From Candidatus Nealsonbacteria bacterium RIFOXYB1_FULL_40_15 (GTDB taxonomy: Bacteria > Patescibacteriota > Minisyncoccia > Minisyncoccales > GWA2-38-27), in the NCBI GenBank assembly GCA_001821555.1, contig MHMM01000005.1, forward strand, positions 6,956 through 59,021: a stretch of 52,066 bases of DNA. Reading direction: 5' to 3'. The notes below the pieces were generated by a model that saw nothing but the letters and a program-made list of their open reading frames with translations, was not told where the DNA came from and did not search any database. The position numbers and the translations under genes were made by a program. Each line of letters starts with the position of its first letter. Position 1 is the stretch's first letter. Of the stretch, positions 14,667 through 22,734 are shown one piece after another.

Positions 14667-15158
14667 ATGGAAAGAAAAGGGAAAAATAACTTTGCATTTA
14701 TAGACGGTCAAAATCTCCATCTTGGTATTCATAGCTTGGGCTGGAAGCTAAGTTTTAGCCGTTTCAGAAAATATCTTGCCGAAAAATATTCTGTGACAAC
14801 CGCCTATTATTTTATCGGATATATGCCCGGAAATCAGCCATTATATTCAGAACTGCAAAAATCCGGATACGTGTTGATATTCAAGCCAACCGTTCCTGAC
14901 GACAACGGCAATGTTAAGGGAAACGTAGACGCCGATTTAGTTTTACAGGCGATGATTGATTTCCCAAACTATAATAAAGCAATAATTGTAACAAGCGACG
15001 GGGATTTCTATTCTTTGGTAAAATATCTTTATCAAAATAATAAATTACGGTTTATAATGAGTCCTTATGTTAAAACCTGTTCAACCTTACTAAAAAAGGA
15101 AGCAAAAGAAAAAATCGTATTTATGAATAATTTACGACAAAAACTTGAATTAAAATGA
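14667..15158 (+). CDS. NYN-domain (LabA/DUF88-type) protein 2
   Basis: 163-residue paralogue of the 9327 protein with the same three acidic blocks: FAFIDGQNLHLGI, NVDADLVLQAM and IVTSDGDFYSLVKYL. It is predicted to be a NYN-fold ribonuclease. It has the same upstream hairpin/extended -10 module and a structured terminator downstream, and lies between the maf remnant and an MBL hydrolase. Divergence between the two copies is spread along the whole length, so the duplication is not recent even though their promoter modules are very similar. Confidence 0.88.
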   Translation: MERKGKNNFAFIDGQNLHLGIHSLGWKLSFSRFRKYLAEKYSVTTAYYFIGYMPGNQPLYSELQKSGYVLIFKPTVPDDNGNVKGNVDADLVLQAMIDFPNYNKAIIVTSDGDFYSLVKYLYQNNKLRFIMSPYVKTCSTLLKKEAKEKIVFMNNLRQKLELK

Positions 15159-15159
15159 A

Positions 15160-15202
15160 AAGGCACCGCCAAGGGACGAAACCCAGGGAGGTGCCTTCTC
15201 TT
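15160..15202 (+). terminator. Structured terminator after NYN gene 2
   Basis: AAGGCACC..GGTGCCTT with inner CC/GG and GGG-acgaaa-CCC pairs, then CTCTT. The stem is strong but the T-run is weak; it may also act as an mRNA-stabilising structure. Confidence 0.55.
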
Positions 15203-15320
15203 ATGGATATTTGTAGTATAGCATAAAAAGAGGTTAAAGGTCAATGAATCTGTGGATAACTAAAATATGAAGCCGATTTGTTAGGGGATTTATATAAATT
15301 AATTCTAAAATTCTAAAAAA

Positions 15321-15911
15321 ATGGCAAAGACTAAAATTTTAGTTAAAGGTTATGCGAAAGAGATAGACGGGGAAGAGCATGCTTCTTCTACGGCGACACT
15401 GATTCAAGAGAACGGTTTAAACATAATTGTAGATCCGGGCATGGACAGGAAGGCATTGTTGGAAGGAATGTCAAAAGAAGGATTAGCAACAGGAGATATA
15501 AATTTTGTTGTTTTAACTCATACTCACTTAGACCATTGCCTTTTGGCTGGTATCTTTGAAAATGCCAAGGTTTTGGACAATAGCGACATATTTTCTTTTG
15601 ACGGGCGCATTGGCGAACACGATGGCAGAATTCCAGGCACCGACATAGAAATTGTAGGAACACCTGGCCATGATCAATTTCACTGCTCCGTCTTGGCGAA
15701 TACGGAGGATTTGGGCAAAGTAGTTATTGCCGGAGACATATTTTGGTGGTCAGATGATGAAGAGCAGAAAACAGATAGGGAATCATTAATAAACCACGAA
15801 GATCCTTACGTAAAAGATGAAGAAGCTTTAAAAGAAAGCAGGAATAAGATTTTGGATATTGCAGATTATATCATCCCGGGCCACGGCGAAATGTTTAAAG
15901 TCAAGAAATAA
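15321..15911 (+). CDS. MBL-fold metallohydrolase
   Basis: 196-residue metallo-beta-lactamase-fold protein. Metal ligands are all visible: VVLTHTHLDH (HxHxDH), EIVGTPGHDQFHC (His), VVIAGDIFWW (Asp) and YIIPGHGEMF (His). The overall layout is like short glyoxalase II or MBLAC1-type hydrolases. The substrate is unknown. It starts a closely spaced run with two Nudix genes (4- and 2-base gaps), so it is probably part of the same transcript. A perfect DnaA-box-like TGTGGATAA lies at 15251 upstream, probably by chance. Confidence 0.85.
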   Translation: MAKTKILVKGYAKEIDGEEHASSTATLIQENGLNIIVDPGMDRKALLEGMSKEGLATGDINFVVLTHTHLDHCLLAGIFENAKVLDNSDIFSFDGRIGEHDGRIPGTDIEIVGTPGHDQFHCSVLANTEDLGKVVIAGDIFWWSDDEEQKTDRESLINHEDPYVKDEEALKESRNKILDIADYIIPGHGEMFKVKK

Positions 15912-15915
15912 TTTT

Positions 15916-16362
15916 ATGAAAGATGTTAAAAAGCACCCGAAAGTGGGAGTAGGAGTTATTCTATTAAAGAATAACAAGATTTTATTGGGAAAAAGGCATG
16001 AAGATCCAGCGAAAGCCGATAGTCAGCTTCATGGAGAAGGAACTTGGACATTACCCGGAGGCAAGCTTGATTTTGGAGAGAATCTAGAGGATTGTGCGGC
16101 AAGGGAAACATTGGAAGAAACAAGTATAAAAATTAATAAAGATAGCATTAAAATTATAAGCGTGACAAATGATAAAGTTAAAGATGCCCATTTTGTAACT
16201 GTTGGTTTCTTGTGCGAAGATTTTGAGGGAGAAAAAAAGGTGATGGAGCCGGATGAAATAACAGAATGGAAATGGTTTGATTTGGACAACATCCCGAGCC
16301 CGATGTTTTTCCCAAGCGAAAAAGTAATAAAAAACTTTATTAATAAGGAAAATAAATTTTAA
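15916..16362 (+). CDS. Nudix hydrolase 2
   Basis: 148 residues from ATG 15916; the ORF-track start at 15859 lies inside the MBL gene and is rejected. Nudix box: GGKLDFGENLEDCAARETLE plus ETS, with TWTLPGG just before it. The form resembles NUDT15-like or NTP-preferring Nudix enzymes (GTWxLPGGxLxFGE). Probably sanitises modified nucleotides. Preceded by the MBL gene and followed after 2 bases by Nudix 3. Confidence 0.9.
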   Translation: MKDVKKHPKVGVGVILLKNNKILLGKRHEDPAKADSQLHGEGTWTLPGGKLDFGENLEDCAARETLEETSIKINKDSIKIISVTNDKVKDAHFVTVGFLCEDFEGEKKVMEPDEITEWKWFDLDNIPSPMFFPSEKVIKNFINKENKF

Positions 16363-16364
16363 TC

Positions 16365-16850
16365 ATGGTTCAGAGATATTTCACACAAACATTCGGAGTA
16401 GTTGCTGCAATCATAGAAAAGGAAGGAAAAATTCTTATGGTTAAAGAAGTCAAAGAAATAGCCAAGGATTTATGGAACCATCCTGCTGGCTGGATTGATG
16501 TTGGAGAAAATCCCATCGAAGCCGTAAAGAGAGAGGTTAAAGAGGAAACAGGATATGATTTTACACCGACAGGAATTATAGGCATCTATTCTTTTTACAA
16601 AAAGCATTTGAAAGAAGATTATAATATAACGCCTCACGCTATTAAGATTGTATTTGCGGGCACGATAGTAGAAGAAGGGAGAACAGAACTGGCTGAAGAT
16701 GTTTCAGAAAATAAATGGTTTTCTCCGAAAGAAATTTACAAAATGGATAAAAATACTTTAAGGGATATTGATATAAAACAGATTCTAAAAGATTATCTTT
16801 CCGGCAAGAATTACCCCTTGGAATTAATAACTCAGATCACAAGTGAATAA
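16365..16850 (+). CDS. Nudix hydrolase 3
   Basis: 161 residues. Nudix box GWIDVGENPIEAVKREVKEE plus TGY is complete. The preceding NHPAGWIDVGE resembles the phosphatase/NudJ-like pattern. Substrate unknown. It starts 2 bases after Nudix 2 and ends 36 bases before rsgA, so likely co-transcribed. Confidence 0.9.
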   Translation: MVQRYFTQTFGVVAAIIEKEGKILMVKEVKEIAKDLWNHPAGWIDVGENPIEAVKREVKEETGYDFTPTGIIGIYSFYKKHLKEDYNITPHAIKIVFAGTIVEEGRTELAEDVSENKWFSPKEIYKMDKNTLRDIDIKQILKDYLSGKNYPLELITQITSE

Positions 16851-16886
16851 CATAAAAAACAGAACCAAAAGATAGGAATTATCAAA

Positions 16887-17987
16887 ATGAATCGAGAGAA
16901 AATAAAAAACGAAGACTTAGGATATAATTCTTTTTTTGAAGCCGAAAGAAACCGGCTCAAGATGAATGATTTTCCGGTTGCCCGGGTTATTTCCGAACTC
17001 AAAGAAGCATACAGGGTTAAAAATCCAAAAGGAGAGTTTTTTGCAAAAATCACCGGTAAGCAGATTTTTACAGCTTCTTCCAGAGAGGATTATCCTGCCG
17101 TTGGCGACTGGGTTGTTATTACCGAGCTTGATGAAGAACGCGCCGTTATTCGCGGTGTTTTTCCCAGGATGACGATGATTAAAAGAAAATACGGAGATAA
17201 GAATAGGGCTGGCGAGAAAAGCGAAACTCAAATTATTGCGACAAATATTGATGTTGCTTTTGTCGTTGAATCAGTCGATCGGGATTATAATTTGAACCGT
17301 TTTGAAAGATATTTTGCCATTGCAGAAAACGGGGGAGTAAAACCCGCAATTATACTTAATAAAATAGACCTTCTTTTGAAAGAAGACCTGGGAAAAAGAT
17401 TAACTCAATTGAGAAATAGGTTTCCCGGCATTGACATTATTTTAACGAGCGTCTTGAATAACGAGGGCCTTAATGAATTACGAAAATATATAATCAAAGG
17501 CAAGACATATTGCTTTTTGGGCTCATCTGGAGTGGGAAAATCCTCTCTAATCAATAAATTAATCGGCGAGAAAATAATTAAAACAGAGGATATTAGCTCT
17601 TATTCCGGCAGAGGCAAACATGCAACCACAAGCAGGCAGATGTATTTTCTGGATAACGGGGGGATAGTGATTGATAATCCGGGCATCCGCGAAGTCGGCA
17701 TGACCGATGTCGGCCAAGGAATTAATATAACCTTTAGCGAAATAGCTGCGTTGGCTCAAAAATGCAGATATACCGATTGCGCACATACTAATGAACCGGG
17801 TTGCGAGGTTATAAAAGCCGTAAAGTCCGGAAGATTGGATAAAGAAAAATACTCCAATTACATTAATCTTAGAAAAGAAGCCGAATATTATGAGATGAGC
17901 GATGTTGAAAGAAGAGAAAAAGACCGCCAGTTTGGCAAGTTTGTAAAGAATGCCATTAAAGATCTAAAAAAATACAAGGATAATTAA
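16887..17987 (+). CDS. rsgA: Ribosome biogenesis GTPase RsgA
   Basis: 366-residue circularly permuted GTPase that acts in late maturation of the 30S subunit. There is an N-terminal OB-type domain (about residues 25-110, with AVGDWVVITELDE). The G motifs come in permuted order: NKIDLL (G4), FLGSSGVGKSSLINKL (G1), the switch SGRGKHATTSRQ (G2) and IDNPGIREVG (G3). The zinc-finger domain shows CRYTDCAHTNEPGCEV. All family parts are present and length is normal. A core gene embedded among Nudix genes. Confidence 0.95.
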   Translation: MNREKIKNEDLGYNSFFEAERNRLKMNDFPVARVISELKEAYRVKNPKGEFFAKITGKQIFTASSREDYPAVGDWVVITELDEERAVIRGVFPRMTMIKRKYGDKNRAGEKSETQIIATNIDVAFVVESVDRDYNLNRFERYFAIAENGGVKPAIILNKIDLLLKEDLGKRLTQLRNRFPGIDIILTSVLNNEGLNELRKYIIKGKTYCFLGSSGVGKSSLINKLIGEKIIKTEDISSYSGRGKHATTSRQMYFLDNGGIVIDNPGIREVGMTDVGQGINITFSEIAALAQKCRYTDCAHTNEPGCEVIKAVKSGRLDKEKYSNYINLRKEAEYYEMSDVERREKDRQFGKFVKNAIKDLKKYKDN

Positions 17988-18027
17988 ACTAAAATAAATC
18001 TGTTTTTGAATTGTGCAGAAAGTGAAT

Positions 18028-18498
18028 ATGGCATATAGGTATTTTTCAGCAGGGTACTTAGTAAGAAATGGAAAGGTTTTTTTGATACACCACAGAAAAT
18101 TTGATAAATGGACTCCGCCCGGAGGACATATTGAAGAAAATGAAACACCAGATCAGGCTCTGACAAGAGAATGGAAAGAAGAACTTTCTTTAGACATAGA
18201 TATTCTGCCAGCTTATCAATCTGCTTTTTCGGGTGATGCAAATGCCACGCCAGTGCCAATGCCATTTCATATTGATCTTGAGCGAGAGGGATTTGAGAGT
18301 CCTCATATCGGGTATTTTTTTTATGTTAAGCTGCGTGATGAAAGCCAAAAAATCAACATTTTAGAAAGAGAGATGTTTGGCACAGGATGGTTTTCTAAAA
18401 GTGAATTACCAGGACTTAAAACCTTTGATCAAGTGAAATCCTTAGCAAGATTTGCAATTGAAAACTACCCCGGTCCGACAGGAAGCATTAAAGAATAA
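18028..18498 (+). CDS. Nudix hydrolase 4
   Basis: 156 residues if started at ATG 18028; the ORF track uses GTG 18013, 5 codons earlier, and neither start has a clear ribosome site. Nudix box: GGHIEENETPDQALTREWKE plus ELS, preceded by WTPPGGH, a pattern seen in Nudix proteins acting on nucleotide-sugar or dinucleotide substrates. The final position has Ser instead of Gly (EELS), still seen in active members. A terminator follows at 18504. Fourth Nudix gene within 5.1 kb. Confidence 0.88.
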   Translation: MAYRYFSAGYLVRNGKVFLIHHRKFDKWTPPGGHIEENETPDQALTREWKEELSLDIDILPAYQSAFSGDANATPVPMPFHIDLEREGFESPHIGYFFYVKLRDESQKINILEREMFGTGWFSKSELPGLKTFDQVKSLARFAIENYPGPTGSIKE

Positions 18499-18503
18499 AA
18501 AAT

Positions 18504-18534
18504 CCGCCAAGAAAAAGTTTTCTTAGCGGTTTTA
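18504..18534 (+). terminator. Intrinsic terminator after Nudix gene 4
   Basis: CCGC-c-AAGAAA..TTTCTT-a-GCGG followed by TTTT. It ends the accessory nucleotide cluster. 18535-18775 has no gene; it holds two near-matches to the DnaA box (TGTGGAAAA 18611, TGTGGAGAA 18624). Confidence 0.75.
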
Positions 18535-18775
18535 CTTTGAATTGAGAACCGCTAGTCCACTAGGGGGAAATAACTTATTCTTGTTCAAACAGAAGGGTTG
18601 TTAACAGAACTGTGGAAAAATCCTGTGGAGAACCGGTTTGACTGCCCTTTTGGCCGGCAATATTATCAAGATTAAGCGAAAAGCATTATAGAAAATGCGC
18701 GTAAAAGGTCGAAGGGATTAATAACAAACTATTTATTCAAGCCAATCTTGGGTAAATAAGGTTAAAAGAAAAAAT

Positions 18776-19840
18776 ATGAAAAAAATAATAATTAGTTTAA
18801 GCGTAATTGGCGTAATCGCCGTGGCCGTGATTGGAGGAACAGTTGCTTATTTCACAGACACAGAAACAAGCGTTGGGAATACTTTTGCGGCAGGAACAAT
18901 AGATATTGAAGTAGATGGAGAAAATCCTTGGACAGAAACAGAAACTCTCAATGTTTCTGATATGAAACCGTCCCAGCATGAATATACAGAATATGTAATT
19001 CATAATGTCGGAGAAAACCCTGCAAACATATTCAAAACAATAAGCAATATCAGAGAAGATGATGGGCAGGTGTCTGAATCAGAGTGTACGGATGCTGGGG
19101 GGGCATGGGAGGGTGAAGGAGAGTGCAGTAATTATACATCCAAAGACGATATATCGTCTGTGGTGAAATACGATATGTCTGTTTGGGTTTATAACGAAAA
19201 CCCCGAAGATTCCCAAGCCAAGCCAATATGGTGGCAAGTCATATATACCGATGGAATGGGAGAAACATTAAAGAGCATTGAGAATGTTGATGTTTTGTTG
19301 GGAATGTTGCCAGCCGGCTGGTATATGAAAGTTCAGCAGAGCTATCATATGGACGGAGAAGCAGGAAACGAATATCAAGGGGATATCATGAATTTTGATA
19401 TTACTCTTAAAGCAGAACAGTTGATAAATACTGTGATTTTGGAGAATAAAATATTTCCAGCAGGAGAAGAGCCCACAATAGAGTATGATTCTATAAGTGC
19501 GAAGGTTGAATATACCGTAAAGGATGCAGAATTTGACTATGTGTTGACAGTGAACGGCATGTCAAACGGACAATACACCCTAATCGCATGGGATGATACT
19601 CCCAATGGTTATACATTTGATTGGAATAATAGAGGAAGCGCTATTTCTCTGGCTAATATAACTGTAAGCGGAGATCCTGCCAGTGTGAGTGGAAGCATTG
19701 ATCTTGAAAGGGATCTTATCAATGCCAAGCTATGGTTGATTACCGGAACCTATCCGGTTGGCAGTCCTGTAGGTAGCTTTGGATGGAATCCAAACGGATT
19801 ATTTGAAACTGCCTTGATGGACTACTACGATAGTTTGTAA
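18776..19840 (+). CDS. TasA/camelysin-like surface protein with SipW-type signal
   Basis: 354-residue exported protein. The N-terminus is the SipW-dependent type: positive start, membrane core (IIISLSVIGVIAVAVIGGTV) and then the cleavage-region block AYFTDTETSVGNTFAAGTIDIEV, which is characteristic of TasA/CalY fibre proteins of Firmicutes. The mature part is acidic and beta-rich. A C-terminal 100-residue region (KVEYTVKDAEFDYVLTVNGM) looks like a separate beta domain. The SipW-like peptidase gene follows, so this is its natural substrate and a candidate extracellular fibre or matrix subunit. Confidence 0.82.
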   Translation: MKKIIISLSVIGVIAVAVIGGTVAYFTDTETSVGNTFAAGTIDIEVDGENPWTETETLNVSDMKPSQHEYTEYVIHNVGENPANIFKTISNIREDDGQVSESECTDAGGAWEGEGECSNYTSKDDISSVVKYDMSVWVYNENPEDSQAKPIWWQVIYTDGMGETLKSIENVDVLLGMLPAGWYMKVQQSYHMDGEAGNEYQGDIMNFDITLKAEQLINTVILENKIFPAGEEPTIEYDSISAKVEYTVKDAEFDYVLTVNGMSNGQYTLIAWDDTPNGYTFDWNNRGSAISLANITVSGDPASVSGSIDLERDLINAKLWLITGTYPVGSPVGSFGWNPNGLFETALMDYYDSL

Positions 19841-19859
19841 GTTTTGATTGTTTATGAAT

Positions 19860-19882
19860 CCCTGCTTTCTTCGAAGGCGGGG
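19860..19882 (+). promoter_or_regulatory. Hairpin between the TasA-like gene and sipW
   Basis: CCCTGCTTTC-ttc-GAAGGCGGGG, a 10-bp stem with two G-T pairs and no T-run, ending 10 bases before sipW. It could trim or attenuate the transcript so the fibre subunit exceeds the peptidase. Confidence 0.45.
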
Positions 19883-19892
19883 GTTATAAGCA

Positions 19893-20402
19893 ATGAAAAC
19901 AGCAATTAAAATAATATACTATGCCTGCCTGGGAATTTTGGCTGCTATTGCCTTATTTTTGATGGCTTCTGCTCTTCCGATTACCGGTAACTACAAAATT
20001 AAAATTGTTCTTTCAGGATCAATGGAGCCGACTATAAACAAGGGGAGCATTGTCGTGATTAAGCCAGAAGAAAGATATAATTTGGGAGACATAGTTAATT
20101 TTAAACGGGGGAGCAGGGGAGAAACGATTACCCATAGAATAATCGCAGAAGAAAAATCAGGATATATAACAAAAGGAGACGCCAATGACGGGCCTGACAG
20201 GCAAGAGGTCGGGAGAGCTGATATACTCGGCAGGGTGTTAATATATATTCCTTATTTGGGATACTTGGTTTCTTTTGTTCAAAAGCCCGCCGGATTTGTT
20301 ATTACGATAATCGTTCCTGCTGCGATAATAATCGGCGATGAAATAAAGAAAATATATGAGGAAATCCTCAATAAGAAAAAGAAAAAAGCCCGTATCAGCT
20401 AA
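19893..20402 (+). CDS. sipW: SipW-like signal peptidase I
   Basis: 169-residue membrane peptidase of the S26B (ER/SipW) type. Catalytic Ser is in VLSGSMEPTINKGS. The general base region TITHRIIAEEK carries His instead of Lys, as in SipW, and YITKGDANDGPD holds the conserved Asp motif. Two membrane segments flank the domain (residues 7-27 and about 120-145). It removes the signal from TasA-like proteins on the outer face of the membrane. The neighbours on both sides carry SipW-type signals, which strongly supports the assignment. Confidence 0.9.
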   Translation: MKTAIKIIYYACLGILAAIALFLMASALPITGNYKIKIVLSGSMEPTINKGSIVVIKPEERYNLGDIVNFKRGSRGETITHRIIAEEKSGYITKGDANDGPDRQEVGRADILGRVLIYIPYLGYLVSFVQKPAGFVITIIVPAAIIIGDEIKKIYEEILNKKKKKARIS

Positions 20403-21333
20403 AAGATATCAAAGAAGGAAAAAAGCGATTTCTTACAATATAGAAAAGGATATTTTTTGGCTGAAAGGATCGGCCATTCTCAAAATGGCGGCAGTTTCTC
20501 TGGTCGTTTACTCTAGCTGGCTTAATATTTTGGATATCGGCCATACTTTTTCTTACTTTAATGACGCAGAAAAAAACGCAGACAACAGATATGAAGCAGG
20601 TTTATTAGATTTTTCTTTGGAGGAGCGTAAAAAGTCTCCTTTAAAAATAAATTATTCTTCAACCGGGGTAAAAACAATTAAGATTTTGAATAATGGAAAT
20701 TTGAATTTCAACTATACTGCAGAAGGAATAGATTTTAAGGGGCAGCTTTGCAATTTTTTGGAAGTGAGAGCAAAAGCAAACGGAAAAGAAAAGTATGCCG
20801 GAGATCTTACTGATTTAAACTTTGGAGCGTTGTTCTCTGAATCGGAAAATCTCCATTTCTCCTTCAGCTTTGAGGGAAACGAAACAGATTATCCCGGATC
20901 GTCTTGCAGTTTTTACATCAATTTTAAAGGGTGGAGAGAAGATGCCCCGGATTTTTCAATTCCCGGGTTTAGCGACGAAGAAAAAGTATTTATAGAAGTA
21001 ATTCTTAAGAAGCCAAAATTAAAGCCGGCTGACCTGCCTCAAGAAGATATTGCTGTTATATCTTTGGATATAACAGACATGCCGGTTATTCAAGAAGAAA
21101 TCCAGGAAAACAAAAATGAAAATCTGCCCCAAGAAGAGCCATCTGGCTCTAGAGAGGACGCTGTTCTTGAAGAGCCATTGCCGCAAGAAGATCAAGAAGA
21201 AATTTTGTTTCAAGAAGAGCCATCTGCATCCAAAGAAGATCCTGTTATAGAAGAAGTATTCTTGCAAAAAGATTTAGAAACAGAGGAAAAAGAAATAATA
21301 GAGGGTTCGCCCGTAGAGGAAAATGCGCAATAG
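20356..21333 (+). CDS. Second SipW-dependent surface protein with acidic repeat tail
   Basis: 325 residues, overlapping the sipW 3' end by 47 bases. An arginine/lysine-rich cytoplasmic start (RKSSIRKRKKPVSAKR) precedes a membrane segment (SAILKMAAVSLVVYSSWLNIL) and the SipW-type block FSYFNDAEKNADNRYEAGLL. The mature domain is beta-rich with a few cysteines. The last 100 residues are very acidic with repeats around LPQEEPSGSRED, LPQEDQEE and FQEEPSASKEDP. It may act as a TapA-like anchor or assembly partner for the first protein. The role is inferred from operon position. Confidence 0.72.
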   Translation: MRKSSIRKRKKPVSAKRYQRRKKAISYNIEKDIFWLKGSAILKMAAVSLVVYSSWLNILDIGHTFSYFNDAEKNADNRYEAGLLDFSLEERKKSPLKINYSSTGVKTIKILNNGNLNFNYTAEGIDFKGQLCNFLEVRAKANGKEKYAGDLTDLNFGALFSESENLHFSFSFEGNETDYPGSSCSFYINFKGWREDAPDFSIPGFSDEEKVFIEVILKKPKLKPADLPQEDIAVISLDITDMPVIQEEIQENKNENLPQEEPSGSREDAVLEEPLPQEDQEEILFQEEPSASKEDPVIEEVFLQKDLETEEKEIIEGSPVEENAQ

Positions 21334-21345
21334 ATATAAAAAGGT

Positions 21346-22596
21346 TTAGTTGACGCGGAAATTCTTTCTTCTATAGCCGCGCCATCTTTTTTTATTTGGC
21401 CGAAAATTGTTTGTATAATCGCATTCTAATTTGCTTATAGGCAGATTGCCGGGCAATCTGGAAATAGGCAAGTTTATTTTTGTCAGCTTTTCTATTTCCC
21501 TAATCTTAGGTTTTTGGTCTGGCATGGCAAACGATATTGCCTTTCCTTTCATTCCGGCTCTTCCGGTTCGGCCAATGCGATGGACATAATCTTCTGCGTT
21601 TTCGGGAAGGTCGTAATTGACAACCAATTCAATATTTTTTACGTCTATGCCGCGCGAAGCTATATCTGTCGCCGTTAAAACCCTGTATTTTCCGGATTTG
21701 AATCCTTGCAATGCTTCCTTTCTTTGCCCTAAAGATCTGTTTGAGTGTATTTCGGCTGCGGATATGCCAGTTTCTTTTAGAAAATTACAAACCTTCTTGG
21801 CTCCGTGCTTGACCCTTATAAATATCAATACGCTTCCATTATATTCTGAAAGCAAGCTTTTTAAGAGGGCTGATTTCTGGTTTTTTGATACGAAAAAAAG
21901 CTGGTGTTCAATATTTTCGGCCATTGTTCCGGATTTGGCTATTTCTATCCTAACTGGCAACTTCATGTAGTTTGAAGCTATCTTGGCAATGCTATCTGGT
22001 ATGGTGGCGGAGAAAAGCATTGTTTGGCGGTTCTTTGGAACGACCTGCAGAATTTTATTTATCTGCGGGGCAAATCCCATATCCAGCATCCTATCGGCCT
22101 CGTCTAAAACCAAAATATCAACATTGTTTAAATTTAATGTTTTTTGGTGGATATGGTCGTTTATTCTTCCCGGGGTTCCTATAATAATATGAGGATTATT
22201 CCTTATCATTCTTATCTGTCTGTATATCGGAACTCCTCCGATTAAAGTAGCTGTTTTTAGGCCGAAAGCACGGCCGATCTTTGACAGAGTTTCTTCAACT
22301 TGCATCGCTAATTCTCTGGTTGGAAGAATAATCAGGCCCTTTCCGTTTTTTGTTTTTTGAATAACGCTCTGTATCAAAGGAACGCTAAAGGCCAGCGTTT
22401 TGCCCGTGCCGGTTTGGGCAATCCCAATAATGTCTTTGCCTTGAATTGACAGGGGAATGGCTTGATTTTGTATGGGAGTCGGAATTTTGTACCCCAAGCG
22501 ATCCAGGGCATCAAATAATCTCCGGTCTATTCCAAGACCGATAAAAGTTGCTCCCGGCTTGGTGTTTTCTGATTTGTCTATCTGTAATTGATTCAT
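21346..22596 (-). CDS. rhlE: DEAD-box RNA helicase (RhlE-like)
   Basis: 416-residue ATP-dependent RNA helicase. Motifs in order: Q-motif TPIQNQAIP, I AQTGTGKT, Ia PTRELAMQ, Ib TPGRIND, II VLDEADRMLD, III SATIPD, IV VLIFIRVKHG, V ATDIASRGIDV, VI HRIGRTGRAG. The short basic tail (RPNKKRWRGYRRKNF) fits the RhlE group, with roles in ribosome assembly or RNA turnover. A -10-like TATAAT lies 8 bases before the ATG on the minus strand, so it may be leaderless. Convergent with the TasA/SipW operon, with only 12 bases between the stops. Confidence 0.93.
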   Translation of the reverse strand: MNQLQIDKSENTKPGATFIGLGIDRRLFDALDRLGYKIPTPIQNQAIPLSIQGKDIIGIAQTGTGKTLAFSVPLIQSVIQKTKNGKGLIILPTRELAMQVEETLSKIGRAFGLKTATLIGGVPIYRQIRMIRNNPHIIIGTPGRINDHIHQKTLNLNNVDILVLDEADRMLDMGFAPQINKILQVVPKNRQTMLFSATIPDSIAKIASNYMKLPVRIEIAKSGTMAENIEHQLFFVSKNQKSALLKSLLSEYNGSVLIFIRVKHGAKKVCNFLKETGISAAEIHSNRSLGQRKEALQGFKSGKYRVLTATDIASRGIDVKNIELVVNYDLPENAEDYVHRIGRTGRAGMKGKAISFAMPDQKPKIREIEKLTKINLPISRLPGNLPISKLECDYTNNFRPNKKRWRGYRRKNFRVN

Positions 22597-22651
22597 ATCT
22601 TTTAATTATACATCAAAGTATTTTAGATGTCAATTTAATGCCCCTTTCCTA

Positions 22652-22681
22652 TTGACATGGGCATAGTTATGAATATATAAT
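22652..22681 (+). promoter_or_regulatory. Sigma-70 promoter of the DUF5320-DUF134 operon
   Basis: Canonical TTGACA (22652-22657), an 18-base spacer and TATAAT (22676-22681). The leader of about 45 bases includes AGAGGGGCTAGG. Confidence 0.75.
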
Positions 22682-22734
22682 CAAAATAGAGGGGCTAGGT
22701 CATCCTCTCTGAATAATAATTAAATATTTAAATT

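Noticed and set aside
15251-15259. Perfect DnaA box TGTGGATAA as origin signal
   Set aside because: Single site, no cluster, no AT-rich unwinding element or dnaA/dnaN nearby.
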